In this document: piece by piece, positions 33,491-43,792 of the stretch
Numbering within the stretch: the stretch's first letter is position 1
How the letters are laid out: each line of letters begins with the position of its first letter
Source: Apodemus sylvaticus
Taxonomy: Eukaryota; Chordata; Mammalia; Rodentia; Muridae
Length of the DNA: 64,000 nucleotides
Direction: 5' to 3'
NCBI RefSeq assembly: GCF_947179515.1
Contig: NC_067477.1
Location: 71,738,801 to 71,802,800 of the forward strand
Translations under genes and position numbers: made by a program
The notes under the pieces: model-generated
What the model was told of the DNA's origin: nothing
Databases searched by the model: none
Seen by the model: only the letters and a program-made list of their open reading frames with translations

Positions 33491-34921
33491 CAGTTCACAC
33501 AGCCTGGCATGGAAGAGGAACCAGGTGTCAGTAATGATCACTGCTGTAACATTTAATTGTGCCAATAATATTTTCCAAAATATTTTGCTGTACATGTGGA
33601 AGGAAAATGCTTCCAAGCCAGAAGCGTTTTTAGTGACTGTCAAATACGCTAACAACAGGAGGGACTTCCTCGGTCTCTGTCAGCTTGTCCCAGGGCTTCT
33701 CACTGAGTTTGCCTGGTTCCTCAGTAACAGCATTGCTGGGGAGTGCAGTAGACATGCAAATTCTCGAGCCCCAGGAAATGGCTTCAACAAGTCTGCCAGA
33801 GGACTCAGGTGCAAGATAAGGTCTGAGAATCCCAGATTTAACATACACCTTAGTGGGAACTGGGTCTCACCCTTTCAATCACTTCCAGCACCTGGTTGAG
33901 TGCCTTGCATGTGGTAGGCACTTGCAACATGATTAAATGGGATGAAAAGCTAATTCCTAGCAGAGCCTGATCCCACACTTTTGACAATTGTTGCCACAGC
34001 TTGGCATTGACTGGTGCTGACAGATACATCGGAGTTACACCCACGGGTCCTAAGCTCGCTGTCTGCCTGTACCAGGTGTAAGGCAGCATGCCTGTGGCCT
34101 AAAGAGGCCACTTGTGCTCACAAGTTGAGACCTGCCGGTACAACTCAAGTGAGCTCCGCCTTAGTTAGGGCCAAACAGAAGGAGAGGGTTCATTAGGAAT
34201 AATTAAAGTCAAATGAAACAAACCCAGGAATCCAACACAACTGCAACAGTGCCTGCCATCAATTCATTCTGTTTATTGTTACTTTGTTTGGGTGATTTCG
34301 GAACCCACAGAGAAATATTTTGGGGGATGTTTTCCTGTTCATTTAGTTTACTGGTATAAGTGTACTTTTTAAAAAAAATCTCCTTTTCATTGTTTAGAAT
34401 TGAGTCACCTTGATATAAATTACACTGTGGAGGTATGGAACTAAGTAGACAGACAGCAGTCTCCTGGGCTGGAAACCATCTTCTAGCATTGCATAAGGCC
34501 AGGAGAGGAATTCCTACAATAAACCCTAAGGAGATATGTTAAAACTCGGAGGTAACATGTCTACAGACAGGTTTTAAAATTACAGACATGGAAAGTAAAT
34601 ATGACAGAGTCAGCCCATTATGGGAATAATTTCAAAAACATATAAAAATATCGGCGGTATAAATGTGTGTTGTGTATATAAATCAGGACCCGTAGTTCTA
34701 AGTAGGATAAACACATACGAGTCCTAGCATCAACTTAAGTGATGGAAATTAGCAGTGTCACTGGAGCTGCCTGTGATGGCTTCTACCCTTCCTCCAAGTG
34801 TTCACTGTCCTCACTGGTGCTTTGAGTTAATTTAACACACATACATTTATTCATAACTTCCTCTTGCATTCTCTGGGCTTTGAGTTTTACATAAGTACTA
34901 TCATACTCTACAGATTTGGGT
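33491..34921. other. Mostly unique DNA, possible MIR/L2 tail at 33885-33940
   Basis: CCAGCACCTGGTTGAGTGCC TTGCATGTGGTAGGCACTTG at about 33883-33922 resembles the shared 3' end of MIR or L2. Otherwise no gene or repeat is recognised. The plus-strand frame at 33477-33899 shows no domain. Confidence 0.45.
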
Positions 34922-35127
34922 TAGTCAGCTTTCTGTCACTATAACAAACAGTGGCATATGCAACTCATAAGGAGAGAGGGGTTATTTTGGATTGTAGTTT
35001 CCAAAGCTCCAGACCATGTTTGCTGAGCCTTCTTGCCTTTGGGTTTGAAGTAGTACGGTGCCCCAGGGCAACGAACGGCACAGGACTGTGAAAGCAGCTC
35101 ACAGCACAGAGGCAATGGTGTTGTGTG
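34922..35127 (+). mobile_element. Rodent interspersed repeat, left part
   Basis: GTTAGTCAGCTTTCTGTCAC TATAACAAACAGTGGCATAT and GGGGTTATTTTGGATTGTAG TTTCCAAAGC match a rodent repeat I recognise by sequence but cannot name with certainty. It is interrupted by the G/T minisatellite and seems to resume at 35628. Confidence 0.6.
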
Positions 35128-35627
35128 GTATGGGGTGTGGGGGAGTGGTGTGGGATGTGGGGGTGTGGTGTGTGGTGTGGGGTGTGGGGTGTGGTTGGGG
35201 TGTGGGGTGTGGGGGTGTGGTTGGGGTGTGGGGTGTGGGGGTGTGGTTGGGGTGTGGGGGTGTGGTGTGGGGTGTGGGGGTGTGATGTGGGGTGTGGGGT
35301 GTGGTTGGGGTGTGGGGTGTGGGGGTGTGGTTGGGGTGTGGAGTGTGGGGTGTATGGTGTTGGGGTGTGGTTGGGGTGTGGAGTGGGGTGTGGGGTGTGG
35401 GGTGTGGTGTGTAGTGTGGGGCTGTGGTTGGGGTATGGGGTGTGGTGTGGGGTGTGGGGGTGTGGTTGAGGTGTTGGGGTGTGGTTGGGGTATGGGCAAG
35501 TGGTTGGGGTATGGAGGTATGGTGTGTGGTGTGGGGGTGGGATGTGGGTGTGGGGGTGGGTGTGTGGTGTGGGGGTGTGGGTTGGAGTATGGGGTGGGGG
35601 AATGGAGTGTGGTGGTGGGGTGTTCAT
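35128..35627. repeat. G/T-rich minisatellite, about 500 bp
   Basis: Built almost wholly of GGTGTG, GGGTGTG and GTGGTTGGGG on this strand, with hardly any A or C, so strand asymmetry is extreme. GTGGTTGGGG recurs at 35191, 35218, 35243, 35301, 35328 and 35367. The first and fourth fall in identical segments of about 50 bp 110 bp apart (35181-35231 and 35291-35341), giving a higher-order unit. Gly/Val/Trp-rich frames on this strand and His/Pro/Thr-rich frames on the other are artefacts, although they reach 242 codons. Confidence 0.97.
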
Positions 35628-35757
35628 TGAGAAAGAGAGGCTCAGAAGAGTCTTCAAAGACATTCACGCCTCCTCAGACCTACCTTCCCCTAACTAATCT
35701 CCCACTAAAAAGTTCTCTCCACAGGGTGGTGATCAAGACTTGAACACATTAGATTCA
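35628..35757 (+). mobile_element. Rodent interspersed repeat, right part
   Basis: CATTCACGCCTCCTCAGACC TACCTTCCCCTAACTAATCT then AGGGTGGTGATCAAGACTTG AACACATTAG fits the right end of the same repeat as the part ending at 35127. The minisatellite therefore arose inside, or was captured by, a single element. Confidence 0.55.
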
Positions 35758-35785
35758 AACCAGAAGAGTAATTTTCTGTGACTGA

Positions 35786-35812
35786 CTGTGAATAACTCTG
35801 TGTTATTCACAG
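35786..35812. repeat. Perfect 11-bp inverted repeat (hairpin)
   Basis: CTGTGAATAAC (35786-35796) and GTTATTCACAG (35802-35812) are exact reverse complements around a five-base loop, TCTGT. It lies just after the interspersed repeat. No transposon end recognised. Confidence 0.9.
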
Positions 35813-36324
35813 AGTTGCAAACTCTCTAATGAATTATAATTCATTTTATGATTTTATTAGACGGTATCCTTTTCCTTTAGTTGGAGTTTATGAATTTACT
35901 TACTTTTCATTTTTAAGGAATGGTACAAACTGGAAAATTCAAAACCCTTACATGTAACACCCTTAAACTTTTTATTAGGGAAGTACAATAATTCACCAAT
36001 TTATTTAATCTATGCAATCTATGGTTCTTTCCAGTTCTTGTCTTTGATAATTTAAGATCTTTATCCATTTAATCTACTCTACTACAAGTCATTTGTGGGT
36101 AGACATATATTTTAACTTCCATTTAGTGCCTAAAAATGGTGTTTGACTTGTAATAGCTATCTTGGTAAGATGCATGGTTTCATGTGATGGAAAACGAGCT
36201 CAAATAGATTGATTTTTTTCTAAAGGATACTGATTAGTTTACCTGAAAAAAAAATCTCAGGGACAATCCCAAGCAACTCTAGATTCTTCTTAGCATCTAG
36301 ACCCCAAGAACAGAACCATGCAGA
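35813..36324. other. AT-rich unique DNA
   Basis: Nothing recognised. Confidence 0.45.
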
Positions 36325-36815
36325 AGGCGATCTGGCGGGGTGGGGAGAGAAGAAATAGGGGTCAGAGAGAATGGCAGACACCAGGAGAACAGGACCCTCT
36401 GAATCACCTGAGTTGAACTCATATGGGCTCAGAGAGACTGTAGACACAGTCATGGGGCCTGCAAGCAGCCTCAACCAGGTCCTCTGCATATATATTATGG
36501 CTGTTAGTTTGGTGTTCTTGTGGCACTCTTAATGGTGGGAGTCAGTGTATTACTAATTCTTTTGCCTGCTTCTGGGACTCTTTTTCTTTTATTGGGTTAC
36601 TTTGTCCAACCTTGATCTGAGGGCTTTTGCTGTACTTAATATATCTTGCTTTGTCGTGTTTGTTGGGAGGCCTGCTGTTTCCTGAAAGGGAAATGAAAGA
36701 AGGAGTGGGTCTGAGGGAGAGAGGAAGTGGAGTGGAGTGGAGGGAAGGCAATCTGTGCTTGGGAGGTATTGTATGAGAGAAGAATCTATTTTCAATAAAA
36801 AAGGAAGGAAGGAAG
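36325..36815 (+). mobile_element. L1 3' UTR with poly(A)-derived tail, plus strand
   Basis: Matches a rodent L1 3' UTR: GTCAGAGAGAATGGCAGACA, GGGCTCAGAGAGACTGTAGA, GGTCCTCTGCATATATATTA TGGCTGTTAGTTTGGTGTTC, CTTTTGCCTGCTTCTGGGAC, GGGAGGCCTGCTGTTTCCTG. It ends GTATGAGAGAAGAATCTATT TTCAATAAAAAAGG with a (GGAA)n run grown from the A-tail (36801-36820). Strongly 5' truncated, with no ORF2. Confidence 0.85.
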
Positions 36816-37234
36816 GAAGAAAGAACAGAGGTCCTCTCCTTTCTCTCACACAGTAGTTCCTAGGTCCTCTTCTCCAGGCCTGGCTCAGGTCATTGGCTCA
36901 GTCACAAGATACTGTAATTGTTTATATGCATGCCACATACTCTATTCTTTGTGTTTTCTACAAACTTACTGTACAAAGAACAGGAATAAACTATTTATTT
37001 CCTCCAAAGAAAAAGCATGTGCAAAGTAACAACTGTCTGCTAAAATATGTACTACTAATAATAAGAAAAAGAATCAAAGTCTACTACAGTATATGCTTGA
37101 TCAACTCTGGTTGAGTAAGATTTACAAGAAAAAAGAAAAGTAAAAGCTAAAATCACACAAATAGGAACTGATCAGAGACATGAGTTAAGGGAATATTTTT
37201 GTAGGATGGTCAAAGGCCATATTAAAATCAGAGT
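36816..37234. other. Unique noncoding DNA
   Basis: Nothing recognised. Confidence 0.45.
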
Positions 37235-37385
37235 CCTCTTCCCCCCTTTCTGAAGAGAAAGGGAGGAGGAGTAGACAGGGGTGAGGTAGGGGGCAGGACT
37301 GGGAGGTGAGAAATGAGGGGAAACTTTGGTTAGGATGCAAAGTATATAAATTAATAAAAATGATATGTCTCTGTTGAAAAATAAA
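37235..37385 (+). mobile_element. L1-type 3' end fragment, plus strand
   Basis: GGGGGCAGGACTGGGAGGTG AGAAATGAGGGGAAACTTTG GTTAGGATGCAAAGTATATA AATTAATAAA is the closing sequence of a rodent L1 3' UTR with A-rich tail. Only the last 150 bp or so remain. Confidence 0.65.
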
Positions 37386-37688
37386 GAGAAGTGGAAGACA
37401 TAATTATTTTTTGTTGCAGCATAAAACTTAAAACTTGGTGTTGATTGCTGTAGAGATGCTAGAAGTAATGAGACAGTGGGAACCCTTGGACTTGGGTAGT
37501 ATTGATGGGACTCAAAATGTAGTTAATAGAAAACACAGGCTCAGGGCTAATTGAGTGAATATTAGAAAGGAGAGAGATACAGAGTATGGGCTACCAATGC
37601 CAGTCAGAGGCAGCACACATAGGATTTGATTTTGTGAAGAAAAGAATTTTGTTGAATTCAGAGCCTAGTTTGGAGAATTGGCACAGTG

Positions 37689-37689
<1 letters not shown>
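37386..37689. other. Unique noncoding DNA
   Basis: Nothing recognised. Confidence 0.4.

Positions 37690-37728
<39 letters not shown>
37690..37728. repeat. (CA)n microsatellite
   Basis: About 19 CA units. Confidence 0.97.
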
Positions 37729-37731
<3 letters not shown>

Positions 37732-37734
37732 TGA

Positions 37735-37895
37735 GTTGGACATGGTGCCATGTGTTTGTAATTCTAGCACTTGAAAAGCCACTGCGAGAGGATCGCTGAG
37801 AGCTGAGAGTTCAAGGACAGCCTGGACTATACCGCGTGTAGCAGGACAGTTGGGGTACACAGCAAGACAGTGTAAAAGAGCAACAGTAAGAACAA
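37735..37895 (+). mobile_element. Old B1-type SINE, plus strand
   Basis: GTTGGACATGGTGCCATGTG TTTGTAATTCTAGCACTTGA, GAGAGTTCAAGGACAGCCTG GACTATACC and CACAGCAAGACAGTGTAAAA follow B1 order over the full length. An extra internal segment (about 37815-37855) and A-rich tail are seen. Diverged. Confidence 0.75.
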
Positions 37896-39161
37896 CAATG
37901 ATAAAAAGAAGATGAACATGGGACATGCTTTCTTCATGAAGAGTTAATATTAGTGCTAACTACAGAAATGTTGCAAGGCAAAGATATTTATCTCTCTAGA
38001 AATTACCACCGCCATTTGGCTAAGACTTGGGTCAGAGCAGAGGGTCTACGGTTTTGCATACCAGTAAAGAAGTGGGGGTTCAGTAAGTGAGCTGTGGCTC
38101 ACGTGGGCTTTCAGCCTCAGGCAGGGAAGTCTGCCTTCAGGTACTGAACCCATAACTGCTCAGAAGCATGGTGCCAGGAAGGAAAGGATTTCTCTTCCAC
38201 CAAAAGCTGTAGAATTTTACTTGAGTGGAGTAGTTTCCATATGAGATGCCAACAAGCTCATGGGCATCAAGACTAGTGACCCCATCAGTCTTGTCCATGT
38301 CTTTCACCCCTGGCTTCTACACTGTTCTCCAGCTGTTTGTGCTCATTGTAGGGTAGGCTTTTTTGAGGTGTTATCTTTGGAGTTCCTTTCCTTCGTTCTC
38401 TCCCTCAGAGCTCTTACATGGTCCCGTTTCTTCTACAGTTGCCTCCAGGATGATAAACATGAGTATTTAGAAGGCAGGTTAGCTATATGTCCTATATGTT
38501 GCACATAGCTCTAGCTTTATGTGGTTCTTAGCAAAAAAGTAGTGTCTTCCTCCAACACCAGGACCTGTGGCTTTTCTATTCAGACTTTTGACCAAGTTCA
38601 GAGTACTGGGCCTTAAATTCAACCAGAAAATAGTTGGTTACCCCCCCTGTTGCACCGTTATTGCACCAGTGTATCCAAACTTTTAATTTTTTGGCATCAG
38701 AATGTAGATACAAACCAAAGTCATCAATAATCCTCTAAAATAATACTGTGAACAGATAAGGGAATACCTTCTTTTTCTATCTCTATCACTGTTATCCTAG
38801 ATAGATTCTTCCAACTTTTTGTTTGCCTTCTAAAATAGTCTTCTTTTACATTTTGTCTGTCCTATCACCAATCCAGGACTACATCAAGGCCAGATGTATC
38901 TTCCAAAGAAGCACATCTAATGTATCCCGGATCAAGGCTAAAAGTGAAAACAAAATTTCATTGGAACCATAGTTCCTATATAGTTCCTATATTTGCTTTA
39001 GAGCAAATTCTTCTCTGATGCTCAGTTCTTTCTATAATAAATTGCCAATTTATCCCTGTGGCTTTATTTTTTCTTATTCCTCTGCCTATGCTCTCCATCA
39101 TAGCCAATTATTCATTATTCTAGACACACATTCCACTTTAACTGTGCCTTTGCTCTACCCA
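37896..39161. other. Unique noncoding DNA
   Basis: No gene or firm repeat family. A C run lies at 38642-38647. Confidence 0.45.
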
Positions 39162-39385
39162 GAATGATAATAGCTAACTTTAAAAGTGCTTTTCATGGTC
39201 TAGGCCACAGCCTAAGCAATTTGTATACATTAATTAATTTAATTGACTATTATGAGGACCCTAAGATGTACATGAATTGATTTGCCCAATTTTATAATAT
39301 AGCAAGGTGAGAGTTTTAAAGGTCTCTCCTGAATCAGACAGCTAATTGATGATAGATCTAGAGTTGGGATACAGTTTCTTAGCCT
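39162..39385 (-). mobile_element. MIR SINE, minus strand
   Basis: GATAATAGCTAACTTTAAAA GTGCTTTTCATGGTCTAGGC, CATTAATTAATTTAATTGAC, GGACCCTAAGATGTACATGA and CAGACAGCTAATTGATGATA GATC follow the reverse complement of MIR over nearly its full length. Confidence 0.75.
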
Positions 39386-39419
39386 CTGTGAAACTTCACT
39401 TTTTGTTTTGTCAAATTTC

Positions 39420-39600
39420 TAGCCATGCTACTATGCCCATGAGAGCCCTCTCCATCTCTGGCACCCTGTGAGTGCTGCCTCCTCAATGAGGCCTATTTCA
39501 GTCTCCACAATAGTGGTGATTTTCCCCTGCTCTGAACAGCTTAGCAATTTGTTTTTCTGCATTTCTCCCACCACATATACCATGCACAGTAATTTAGTAT
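39420..39600 (+). mobile_element. Possible L2 fragment, plus strand
   Basis: CCTCCTCAATGAGGCCTATT TCAG and the CT-rich sequence that follows resemble the L2 3' part ('CCTCCAGGAAGCCTTCCCTG'). Degenerate, so tentative. Confidence 0.35.
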
Positions 39601-40369
39601 CTCTCTATTTTTATTCCTTAACTAAGTAAATAAGGCCTTGCTCTTTCTGTGGAGAGGTGGCAGTCTTATGTCTTTCAGTGTCTAGGAGAGAATTATCCAA
39701 CATTCAATTAATGTTTACTGAAATTAGTCACTGTTGTTGCAATCATAAAGGACTCATTTCTGAACTCCAAAACAAAGTAAAAAAAAATCCTAATATGTTT
39801 GTTGTACTCAAAAGTTCAAAACTGTTTATGGCAGGTTTTAGTCTGGAGAACAAAGACAGCACTTCAGCAGCATTTAATTCTGAACCTTAGCATATTTTGG
39901 TTTTTAATTCCATACCAAATTTATTTATCAGTTAAGTATAAGAAAATAACCAGGAGCATTATATATAGTTTCTTCACACTTTCAGATGCTACTTAAATAA
40001 ACCATCCTGGCAATGCTTCAGGCTCTCAGAACATGAGTTTGACTGTTCTGCACTTCTATAATTGCTTTGCATTGTAGCCTTGCCTGTGCTCTTGTCTTCT
40101 GTTCCTTTGAACCACATCTTTTATTATTTTTAAATAATCCACTTCAATATTTGTTTATACAGAAATGTATAAAAATGCATTTTCTATTTCAGGTGTTTTC
40201 ACTAATGTACTGAATCTATCACCTATCCACTACTCAGTCTCATATCATCCTGTTCAATTTAAGACCTTAGTTAGGGAAAAGTAAGGAAACGAAGACCAGA
40301 GACCAGAGTCTTTCAGAATGGGATGTCTGATTGCTAGGGGAAAAGCTTTCAATTAGTGGGATTTGACTT
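39601..40369. other. Unique noncoding DNA
   Basis: Nothing recognised. Confidence 0.45.
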
Positions 40370-40600
40370 AATGTGAGCTGTGCTCTCTGTGATTTCCTTG
40401 TATTTCTCAGTACGAAAATTGATATTCGGCAGTGCGTTTACATGTGTAACCAGGATGTCGAACTGTCCATTTGTTGTACCACGCACAATGGAAGTGGCCA
40501 ATATTCGGGATGGTGCCAGAATCAGTGAGATCATTTTCTCAGCCCTATGCTCCACTGAGTGCCTTAGAAGCACAGTGAGCAGAGATGACAGTTGCTAATG
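40370..40600. other. Unidentified segment open on both strands
   Basis: A CpG-retaining patch (AGTACGAAAATTGATATTCG GCAGTGCGTTTACATG, GATGTCGAACTG, CCACGCACAATGG) with overlapping frames on both strands: 72 codons plus at 40380-40598 and 74 codons minus at 40349-40573. The minus frame (MLLRHSVEHRAEKMISLILA...) looks less low-complexity than most frames here. I recognise neither product. It could be a decayed processed pseudogene, an old transposon or conserved noncoding DNA. Confidence 0.3.
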
Positions 40601-41014
40601 GAGGATGCAGTAATGCTAATAAGATTGCCTCTAACAGGAGTTGAAGTTGAGATGTCTGCATATAAATAAGATGACAAGCAATCAGACAGTATCTACTTGA
40701 AATCAATTGCTAGAGGCTCTGGGTACCTAGTAGAATTACATTCTTTTGTCAATGGATTTTAATTTCTCATTCTTTCGTGTTCCCTCTGTGCAGTAGAATA
40801 TGTGTATGCTAAACTCTGGCCATAGTAAGTTAGACAGCATTCATGACAGAGGGTAAGTTCTCTTCCAAGGGAAGAAGTTGTGAACTTCTATCTTTTAAAT
40901 TGAATTCTGAGTTGAGGTCTCTAGGTTACAGAAGGTTTTTGGCAGATATTACACCAATCTCTGGTATTAGGACTGGTATTAAATTGAGAGGAAGAGATCT
41001 TAAAAGATCATGCC
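40601..41014. other. Unique noncoding DNA
   Basis: Nothing recognised. Confidence 0.4.
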
Positions 41015-41090
41015 CTTGACCTGGGGATGGATCTCAGAAGTTGAGAGCTTGCAAGTTGTGTGAAGCCTTAGACTTCATTCCTAGCACTGA
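41015..41090 (+). mobile_element. ID-type SINE, plus strand
   Basis: CCTGGGGATGGATCTCAGAA GTTGAGAGCTTGCAAGTTGT GTGAAGCC then TTCATTCCTAGCACTGA follows the tRNA-like ID core ('GGGATTTAGCTCAGTGGTAG AGCGCTTGCCTAGC'). It is diverged from the young rat ID family, so old. Confidence 0.65.
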
Positions 41091-41804
41091 GGGAGGGTCA
41101 ATGCCTAGGAATAGTTATTCATTGAATGGAATGCTTGCTGGGGGAAATTATCTGCTGAGTATAGTAAACATGGATTTTATTGGGATACAGGACTAATTCC
41201 AAGGGGATACTGCACTCTTTCCAGTCATTTAGATCAGTATATTCCACTTAGGTCACCAGGAGGTGAAGATGTTATAGTAAGTATATTTAGTATTACAGAC
41301 CTATTTTATTAGTGTTTTACTAGATTTCCACACATTTATACAATACATACATCATAGCCATGTAGCACATCCTCCTTTCAAACTCTTCCTAGTACCTCCC
41401 ACTGTCTCTATTCCAACTTCATGTCTTCTTTTTTCTAATTACTATTAATAACTTTCTGTATCCAATTAGTATGGCCAAACGATCCAAGTGTGAGGCTATT
41501 CAGTGGGACTCCAGCAACCTAACAGAGGCCATGTTCCCTTAGGAGAGTGACTGTCCCTCCCTTACAACCATCAGCTGCCACTAGCTCCTTAACTAGGAGT
41601 GGGGCCCCTCCACCATCTATGATGAAGTTGTTACTAGCTTGATGTTGTACAGGGCTGGTACGAGCAACTACAGCTATTGTGAGTTGATGTCTGTAGCAGC
41701 TATGGCATGTACAGAGAACAGCATTTCAAAACTATCTTCCTTTTGTTTTTATGTGAGTGTATGGGTGGTGGTGGTGCAGAGTACTGGGTGCTTGGGTGGT
41801 CCCA
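41091..41804. other. Unique noncoding DNA
   Basis: Nothing firm. GTACCTCCCACTG and the following sequence show no repeat family I can name. Confidence 0.4.
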
Positions 41805-41882
41805 TGACTGTAGATGATAGAAGAGAGTCAGATCCTGGAGCACTGGAATTACAGGTAGTTGTGAGCCTCTATGTAGAAACAT
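41805..41882 (-). mobile_element. B3-type SINE fragment, minus strand
   Basis: GATGATAGAAGAGAGTCAGA TCCTGGAGCACTGGAATTAC AGGTAGTTGTGAGCC is the middle of a minus-strand B3. The tRNA-like head is missing. A (GGT)n-like run precedes it. Confidence 0.65.
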
Positions 41883-42198
41883 TTAAGCATAATTTAGCAT
41901 TAAGCAAAATTGCATCATATTTGTCCATTTGTCTTCAAACTCCTTAGAGTGAAAGGTATTTTAGTCACCACTGAAGAGCTTAAGATTTTGTCTGTGTCAA
42001 ACCTTCAGTAAGGACTCATGAGACAGAAAAATCAGTGACAGTTGACTACCAAGTGCACTGTTTAGATTTATTTATTCATTATATCTGAGAACATGAGTCT
42101 CATATTGTTGTGAATCCTGGAGTTTTCTATAGAAGGAAATCCATTTATTATTTATTGTATCCATTCATCCACTATGTTATCACCTATGTTATCAGCGG
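41883..42198. other. Unique noncoding DNA
   Basis: Nothing recognised. Confidence 0.4.
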
Positions 42199-42303
42199 CA
42201 TACACACATACAGACACACATACACACAAACAGACACACATACACACTCATAGACACACTCATCCATGCTCTCTCACTCTCTTGCTCTCTCACATACACA
42301 TAC
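42199..42303. repeat. CA-rich imperfect repeat
   Basis: CATACACACA and CAGACACACA units, then CTCT-rich sequence (42268-42290) and another short CA run. Confidence 0.8.
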
Positions 42304-42344
42304 ACCTTTAATTTAACACTCACAAAGGTTTTAAAACATGTATA

Positions 42345-42445
42345 CTGTCATAGATTATGAGGCTTAGCACAGTCCAATAACTTGTTTAAGATCCCATAAA
42401 CAATAAATAGAATATTTGGGGCTCAAATTCAAGGTTGTCTAATAC
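42345..42445 (-). mobile_element. MIR fragment, minus strand
   Basis: TCATAGATTATGAGGCTTAG CACAGTCCAATAACTTGTTT AAGATCCCATAAACAATAAA then GGGGCTCAAATTCAAGGTTG TC matches the reverse complement of the MIR core and head. Confidence 0.65.
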
Positions 42446-43204
42446 AAATGGTCCGTTTCGTCAATGGCTATACAGAATAGTGGTGATTTTTTTTTAAATG
42501 TCAGTATCTTGGGAGAAACACTTTTAAGTTTTCAGAATTTTACTTCTGTAATAAAAAAAAAATTCCTCAGGGATAATGTTGAAAGTATTTTAGTCCATAG
42601 TACAAAATAGTATTGGTGTTGACAGAGACTCTCAACCCATCTGGTCCAACAGGATAGGCTACTGGCTCATCCCCACAGTGCTGGACAGTGTAAATTTAAC
42701 TGGAGAGCAGAGGCGTTGTAGTGGGGGCGTTGAATCAGGCGCACTTGCTGGAAAGCAGGGTTCATGTGGGTGGGCAGCCTTGTGATGACCTGAGATCTCT
42801 GAAGGCTCCAGTGAGACCATTGCTTTCCTCTGTTTAACCATCTCTCAGCCTTGGCTTACCTCTCTTGTCATCACTTCAAGCTAAGCTGCTTCTCTATCAT
42901 GGTAAGAGAGGAAGTGCCACTTGAGTCTGGAGTTCTAGGGAGTCATAGGTGGGGTGATGCTGGTCAAAGTGATGGTGATTTTCTCCTTAGAAATTGAAGG
43001 TTTAGCCCCATTAGTAGACTGATCAGAAAGGACCACGTTCTAAGGCACATGTGCCTGTCCCAGAGCAGGAACTCATGGCAAGAAATAGATTAACAGCACT
43101 TTCAACTTCTTCTCATCTTCTCACTTAGAGTGATGACACCTCTACAAAGTTGTGGGGAATTGGAAATAATTGTACAGCAATTTGTTCTCCATTAACCAAA
43201 AAGC
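42446..43204. other. Unique noncoding DNA
   Basis: Nothing recognised. Confidence 0.4.
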
Positions 43205-43370
43205 GCTACCATTCTGTGATCTAGAGCACATCACTTGACCTTGCTGAGGGTCAGATACTTCAGCTGTGAAATGGGAGCAATGTGGGTGCTCGCCTCAGTG
43301 GTAGTTCTTGGTTTATATATACAGAATTTGAAACAATGCCCAAGTAATGTAAAGTAAAGTTTAAAAAGGT
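43205..43370 (+). mobile_element. MIR SINE, plus strand
   Basis: GATCTAGAGCACATCACTTG ACCTTGCTGAGGGTCAGATA CTTCAGCTGTGAAATGGGAG CAATGTGGGTGCTCGCCTCA follows the MIR core and 3' part. The tRNA-like head is not clear. Confidence 0.72.
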
Positions 43371-43642
43371 TCTAAACAGAGGAACTTCAGCTGGCAGATT
43401 CAGGGTGGTATTTGGAAAAATAAAACTACAGACAATTAATATTTTGGCATAATTTTAGAAAGGACCTTCAGCCATAGGAAAGAATCCCATGAATAATGTG
43501 GTATGCTGGGGATGCGTGGGTATCTACCTGTCAGGAGCACCTTACTCACAGAGCCCTGAGTGAAGACGGTGAAGAAGGTAGAACATTGGACGACTGTAGT
43601 GAAGATCTGAGGGCCATGCTCCTATCACATTTAGAAAGCCAA
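43371..43642. other. Unique noncoding DNA
   Basis: Nothing recognised. The plus-strand frame starting at 43496 runs into the TTCC repeat and is an artefact. Confidence 0.4.
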
Positions 43643-43792
43643 CCTTCCTTCCTTCCTTCCTTCCTTCCTTCCTTCCTTCCTTCCTTCCTTCCTTCCTTCC
43701 TTCCTTCCTTCCTTCCTTCCTTCTCCCCTCCCTCCCTTCTTCCCTCCTTCTCTTCCTCACTGCCCCTCCTTCCCTCTCCTCCTTCCTTTCTT
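43643..43792. repeat. (CCTT)n microsatellite plus pyrimidine tract
   Basis: About 20 perfect CCTT units to 43723, then a further 70 bp that is almost only C and T. Polypurine-polypyrimidine DNA of this length is triplex-prone in vitro. Confidence 0.96.

Noticed and set aside
34939..35743. Long open frames of up to 242 codons (His/Pro/Thr-rich on minus, Gly/Val/Trp-rich on plus)
   Set aside because: They lie across the G/T minisatellite, where stop codons are rare in several frames by composition. No start context, domain or non-repeat sequence supports a gene.
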